Assembly (NCBI GenBank): GCA_035263125.1
Contig: DATFRP010000241.1
Coordinates: 1 to 7,803 of the forward strand
DNA length: 7,803 nucleotides
DNA from: Gp6-AA40 sp035263125
Lineage (GTDB): Bacteria; Acidobacteriota; Vicinamibacteria; Vicinamibacterales; UBA2999
Direction of reading: 5' to 3'
Of this stretch, positions 5,957-7,803 are shown piece after piece; the stretch's first letter is position 1, and each line of letters starts with the position of its first letter. A program made the position numbers and the translations under genes. A model generated the notes under the pieces. The model was given only the letters and a program-made list of their open reading frames with translations. It searched no databases and was not told where the DNA came from.

Positions 5957-6972
5957 CGCCGCTGGCTCCGCACGTCACGGTGTGTTTCGAGCAACGCCTG
6001 CCGATCGAACGCGGTGCCAGCGAGCACACGCGGGACTCCTATGCCTATGCGTTCAGGTTGCTGCTGACCTACGCGAGCAGGCGCCACCAGGTGGCGCCGT
6101 CCCAGTTGGCCCTGGAGCAGCTTGATGCCCCACTCGTGATCGACTTTCTGAACGATCTCGAGGCCACGCGCCGCAACGGGCCCAGTTCCCGAAATGCTCG
6201 GCTGGCCGCGATCAAGTCCTTCATGCACTTCCTGGAATATCGCGTCCCGTCAGCGCTGGAGCAGATTCGGCGCATCCTGGCGATCCCCCTCAAGAAAACC
6301 GAGTCGCGGGTGGTCCAGCACCTGACGATGGCGGAAATGCAGGCCCTCCTGGATGCACCCGACCCGGCCGAGTGGACGGGCATCCGTGACCGCGCGATGC
6401 TCCATGTGTGCTACACGGCCGGCCTCCGGGTCTCCGAACTGGTCGGTCTGCGTCTCGATGACCTCACGCTGCAGCCGCAGGCCAACCTGCTGATCCGAGG
6501 GAAAGGCCGGCGGCAACGATGTTTGCCGTTGTGGAAGACCACCGTCGCTGCCTTGCGAGCCTGGCTTGCCGTGAGAGGCCATGTGCGTGTCCCGGAGCTC
6601 TTCGTCAACACGCACGACGAGCATCTGACGCGTTCAGGGGTCGAATACCTCCTGCGCAAGCACACCCAGACCGCACGGCAACGATGCCCGTCGTTGACGA
6701 CCAAGCGCGTGTTCCCGCACCTGTTGAGACACACCTGCGCGCTCACGGTACTGCAGGCGACCAAAGATCTGTGGAAAGTCTCGCTGTGGCTCGGACACGC
6801 CCACATGCAAACGACGGAAATCTACACGCGCGCGGATCCGTCGGTGAAATTGGAAGCGCTGGAGTCCATGATGCCGCCGAAGCTGCGCTCCGGGCGGTTC
6901 AAGGCCACCGACAAACTCATTGCCTCTTTGACCCCAGGCTCCGTTATGCGGAGTGAAATGTCGTCACGATGA
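5953..6972 (+). CDS. ritC: RitC2, tyrosine recombinase, third gene of RIT element 2
   Basis: A tyrosine recombinase of 339 residues, the counterpart of RitC1 (shared SRNARLAA, RVSELVGLR and C-terminal RFKA). The active site is complete: R159 (GLRVSEL), K184 (GKGRRQR), H256 and R259 (HLLRH), H282 (WLGHAHMQTT) and Y291 (EIYTRAD). The ATG at 5953 overlaps the ritB2 stop (ATGA) and follows a G-rich GGGGGGA tract; an in-frame upstream start at 5875 lies well inside ritB2 and is unlikely. Beyond the point where RitC1 ends (LTSL), RitC2 continues for about ten residues (PGSVMRSEMSSR). This tail is encoded across the inner core repeat (6944-6959), so the coding region runs into the element end. Confidence 0.92.
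   Translation: MTPLAPHVTVCFEQRLPIERGASEHTRDSYAYAFRLLLTYASRRHQVAPSQLALEQLDAPLVIDFLNDLEATRRNGPSSRNARLAAIKSFMHFLEYRVPSALEQIRRILAIPLKKTESRVVQHLTMAEMQALLDAPDPAEWTGIRDRAMLHVCYTAGLRVSELVGLRLDDLTLQPQANLLIRGKGRRQRCLPLWKTTVAALRAWLAVRGHVRVPELFVNTHDEHLTRSGVEYLLRKHTQTARQRCPSLTTKRVFPHLLRHTCALTVLQATKDLWKVSLWLGHAHMQTTEIYTRADPSVKLEALESMMPPKLRSGRFKATDKLIASLTPGSVMRSEMSSR
6944..6959 (+). repeat. Element 2 right inner core repeat, inside ritC2
   Basis: TTATGCGGAGTGAAAT, the inverse of 3747-3762 with two differences. It lies within the last codons of ritC2. It faces the outer motif at 7001-7010; the pair spans 67 bp, the shortest of the four ends. Confidence 0.7.
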
Positions 6973-6978
6973 CCGAAC

Positions 6979-7007
6979 CGCGGAGTCTCGGGCGGCGAGA
7001 CTCCGCG
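6979..7007 (+). terminator. Perfect 12-bp hairpin after ritC2
   Basis: CGCGGAGTCTCG (6979-6990) and its exact inverse (6996-7007) form a 12-bp GC-rich stem with the 5-nt loop GGCGG, seven bases after the ritC2 stop. Its 3' arm includes most of the outer core motif. A weakly U-bearing sequence follows with no real T-run, so termination would be inefficient if it occurs. It may serve instead as a palindromic recombinase site or shield the end from incoming transcription. Confidence 0.55.
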
Positions 7008-7030
7008 TAACTATACGCTGAGCATTCAAC
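7001..7030 (-). repeat. Element 2 right terminal inverted repeat (30 bp)
   Basis: This is the inverse of 3654-3683 with one mismatch at 7012. The inner part carries the core motif (CTCCGCGTAA, 7001-7010). The outer part ends in the Asn codon with which the right istB remnant begins. Confidence 0.9.
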
Positions 7031-7177
7031 CTTGCGTTTGCAGAATGGGTGACCGTCTTCGCCGGCGACGAAAAACTCACGACCGCGTTGCTCGATCGCC
7101 TCGCCCATCATGCGACCGTGATCACGACGAAGGGGAAGAGCTATCGCATGCGAAAACGGCGAGGAAATGGGTCGTGA
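7028..7177 (+). pseudogene. istB: istB 3' fragment (right), IS21-family helper ATPase remnant
   Basis: Forty-nine codons and a TGA stop encode an IstB C-terminus: NLAFAEWVTVF, ALLDRLAHHATVI and GKSYRMRKRR. The nucleotide and protein sequences differ from the left istB fragment, so it comes from another IS21-family element. The fragment starts at the same Asn codon as the left one and is preceded by the same in-frame TGA, which belongs to the repeat of element 2. The ATP-binding part is absent, so it is not functional. It probably belongs to the same IS21 remnant as the terminal repeats at 7446-7492. Confidence 0.85.
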
Positions 7178-7298
7178 GGAGGACGCGTCAACGAAACGAC
7201 CGCGTAGGATGCCCCAGGAGCGACGATCGGCCCGCCGCCCAGGGTCTGCTATCCCCCGATTGCGAGGGCTGAGGAGGTGAGAACAAAAAATCGCGCGG

Positions 7299-7426
7299 CT
7301 GTGGAAATGACGCTCCTGATGGAAATCAAAGAACGATTTCCACAGGAGCTTGGAAATCTCGCTGAAGAACGCGAGATTCCCACATTCCCACAAGCCGATG
7401 CCTCTTTCTTTCAGGAAAGAAGAACG
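7299..7426 (+). other. Hairpin-rich non-coding stretch downstream of istB
   Basis: The 268 bases between the istB fragment and the IS21 end repeats (7178-7445) contain no convincing gene. Several inverted repeats are packed in 7299-7426. The segments 7312-7327 and 7335-7349 form a 15-bp stem with one bulged A and loop AAAGAAC. An 8-bp stem joins 7355-7362 to 7371-7378 (loop TGAAGAAC), and a small stem lies at 7407-7420. CTGTGGAAAT (7299-7308) can pair instead with 7336-7345, competing with the first stem. AAGAACG occurs three times (7329, 7365, 7420) and TTCCCACA is repeated in tandem (7377-7392). It may be a structured 3' region of the IS21 element or a small RNA; no function is assigned. 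Confidence 0.4.
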
Positions 7427-7445
7427 TAGAATGAACCGCCCTCAG

Positions 7446-7492
7446 ACTGGATCACTTTCCGAGCGGCGTACTGGTCTACTTTCCGAGCGGCG
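7446..7492 (+). repeat. Tandem repeats of an IS21-type right end
   Basis: Two 23-bp units at 7446-7468 and 7470-7492 (period 24 bp) share 20 of 23 positions; both contain CTGG and ACTTTCCGAGCGGCG. Multiple direct copies of a CTGGTN-ACTTT-like unit downstream of istB are typical of IS21-family right ends, where the transposase binds. This is probably the outer limit of the IS21 remnant. Confidence 0.6.
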
Positions 7493-7683
7493 CCTCCAAC
7501 GGGATTGCGTTTGACGGAAATCGCTTTGTTCGAACCGCCGTAACTGCGCCAGCCTTCAGCTACTTGCGGAAAATCGAGACTGAAAATGAAGGTTTGGTGG
7601 ACCAGACCAGCGCCAATTGGAACCGAATCGGTGTGTTCCTGACGCAGATCGAAAGGTTGCGGGGCTCTCAGCTCACGGTATAG
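7493..7683 (+). pseudogene. 3' fragment of an unidentified gene
   Basis: An open frame runs from the IS21 repeats to a TAG at 7681-7683, giving about 63 residues with a natural-looking composition (FDGNRFVRTAVTAP ... NWNRIGVFLTQIERLRG). No start codon with a ribosome binding site is present; the frame is open only back to 7435. I read it as the 3' end of a gene cut by the IS21 insertion, but I do not recognise the family. A chance open frame is possible. Confidence 0.3.
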
Positions 7684-7736
7684 CGCAAGTCAAACTTCGC
7701 TGCTCGCGCCGATGTGCGCTCAGGGACTGGCTGGTA

Positions 7737-7803
7737 CTATCGAATAGGGATGCGATAGAGATTGCGCTGCGTGGTCGTGCGATAGAACGCGTAGATATCC
7801 GGC
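7737..7803 (-). CDS. C-terminal end of an unidentified gene, cut by window edge
   Basis: On the minus strand 21 codons enter from the window edge and end in TAG at 7737-7739 (PDIYAFYRTTTQRN, then LYRIPIR). The composition is protein-like and the frame is open to the edge. It is too short to identify, and its reality cannot be judged without the sequence beyond. Confidence 0.25.
   Translation of the reverse strand, partial: PDIYAFYRTTTQRNLYRIPIR

Larger units (their letters stand above)
3654..7030 (+). mobile_element. RIT (recombinase in trio) element 2, complete
   Basis: A second, diverged RIT unit of about 3.4 kb in the same orientation as element 1. It has three overlapping tyrosine recombinase genes, no cargo, and a 30-bp inverted repeat with one mismatch at its ends. 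The boundary is uncertain by about 20 bp. The core motif that corresponds to the outer motif of element 1 starts at 3674 and ends at 7010, and the repeat extends 20 bp further out on both sides. Those outer 20 bp could be element sequence or two arms of a palindromic target. Both flanks are istB 3' ends pointing away from the element. Confidence 0.88.

Noticed and set aside
104..6972. Tn554-type transposon (TnpA, TnpB, TnpC)
   Set aside because: Tn554 TnpC is not a tyrosine recombinase and its TnpB is much longer. Here all three genes carry complete catalytic sets, as in RIT elements.
104..6972. Integron integrase, or Xer/dif system
   Set aside because: There are no attC-like cassettes, no gene cassettes and no dif-like 28-bp site. 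Six recombinases in two operons with terminal repeats do not match either system.
7045..7272. 75-residue plus-strand open frame starting MGDRLRRR
   Set aside because: It overlaps the istB fragment (7028-7177) in another frame, and the istB frame gives the recognisable protein.
7307..7429. Small plus-strand open frame of 40 codons (MTLLMEIKERFPQ...)
   Set aside because: The only strong AGGAGG (7272-7277) is about 30 bp from the ATG. The frame covers the hairpin cluster, so its codons are more likely a by-product of the repeats; kept only as a possibility.
1..7803. CRISPR array, tRNA, rRNA or toxin-antitoxin genes
   Set aside because: No regularly spaced repeats, no cloverleaf or rRNA-like segments, and no small paired genes were seen on either strand.

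Overview
This GC-rich bacterial window is a nest of mobile DNA with almost no ordinary chromosomal genes. It holds two complete, tandem, same-orientation 'recombinase in trio' (RIT) elements. Each encodes three different tyrosine site-specific recombinases in one tightly overlapping operon (ritA-ritB-ritC). The sequence suggests a GC-rich, probably Gram-negative host, since RIT and IS21 elements are common in such genomes. Nothing here fixes a phylum.

Layout. Element 1 spans about 3-3429, bounded by a perfect 32-bp terminal inverted repeat, and carries ritA1 (149-1405), ritB1 (1402-2346) and ritC1 (2343-3341). A short spacer (3430-3653) carries the 3' end of an IS21-family istB gene on the minus strand. 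Element 2 spans about 3654-7030, bounded by a 30-bp inverted repeat with one mismatch, and carries ritA2 (3810-5054), ritB2 (5048-5956) and ritC2 (5953-6972). Directly after it lies the 3' end of a second, different istB gene on the plus strand (7028-7177). Then come a hairpin-rich stretch (about 7299-7426), IS21-type right-end repeats (7446-7492), and what look like fragments of host genes up to the window edge.

All six recombinases keep the complete R-K-H-R-H-Y catalytic set, so both elements may be functional. RitA1/RitA2, RitB1/RitB2 and RitC1/RitC2 correspond member by member but are clearly diverged. The pair is therefore two separate RIT lineages, not a recent duplication. The three proteins of each trio are presumably translated from one mRNA by coupling: ATGA stop/start overlaps at three of four junctions and a 7-bp overlap at the fourth. 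They presumably act together on the element ends.

The most interesting signals are outside the genes. (i) All four element ends have the same design: an outer copy of a TTAYGSRRAG-type motif facing inward and an inner copy facing outward. Joining the two outer ends of either element in a circle would create a core site with inverted 12-bp arms. (ii) Element 2 sits between two non-identical istB 3' fragments that point away from it and are cut at exactly the same codon. This suggests a site preference within istB, or a rearrangement between two such insertions. (iii) In both elements the translation start of ritA can be folded into a hairpin. In element 1 the whole Shine-Dalgarno sequence is buried in a 15-bp stem; in element 2 the ATG itself is paired. 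The hairpin sequences are unrelated, so recombinase synthesis may be restrained in the same way in both elements.
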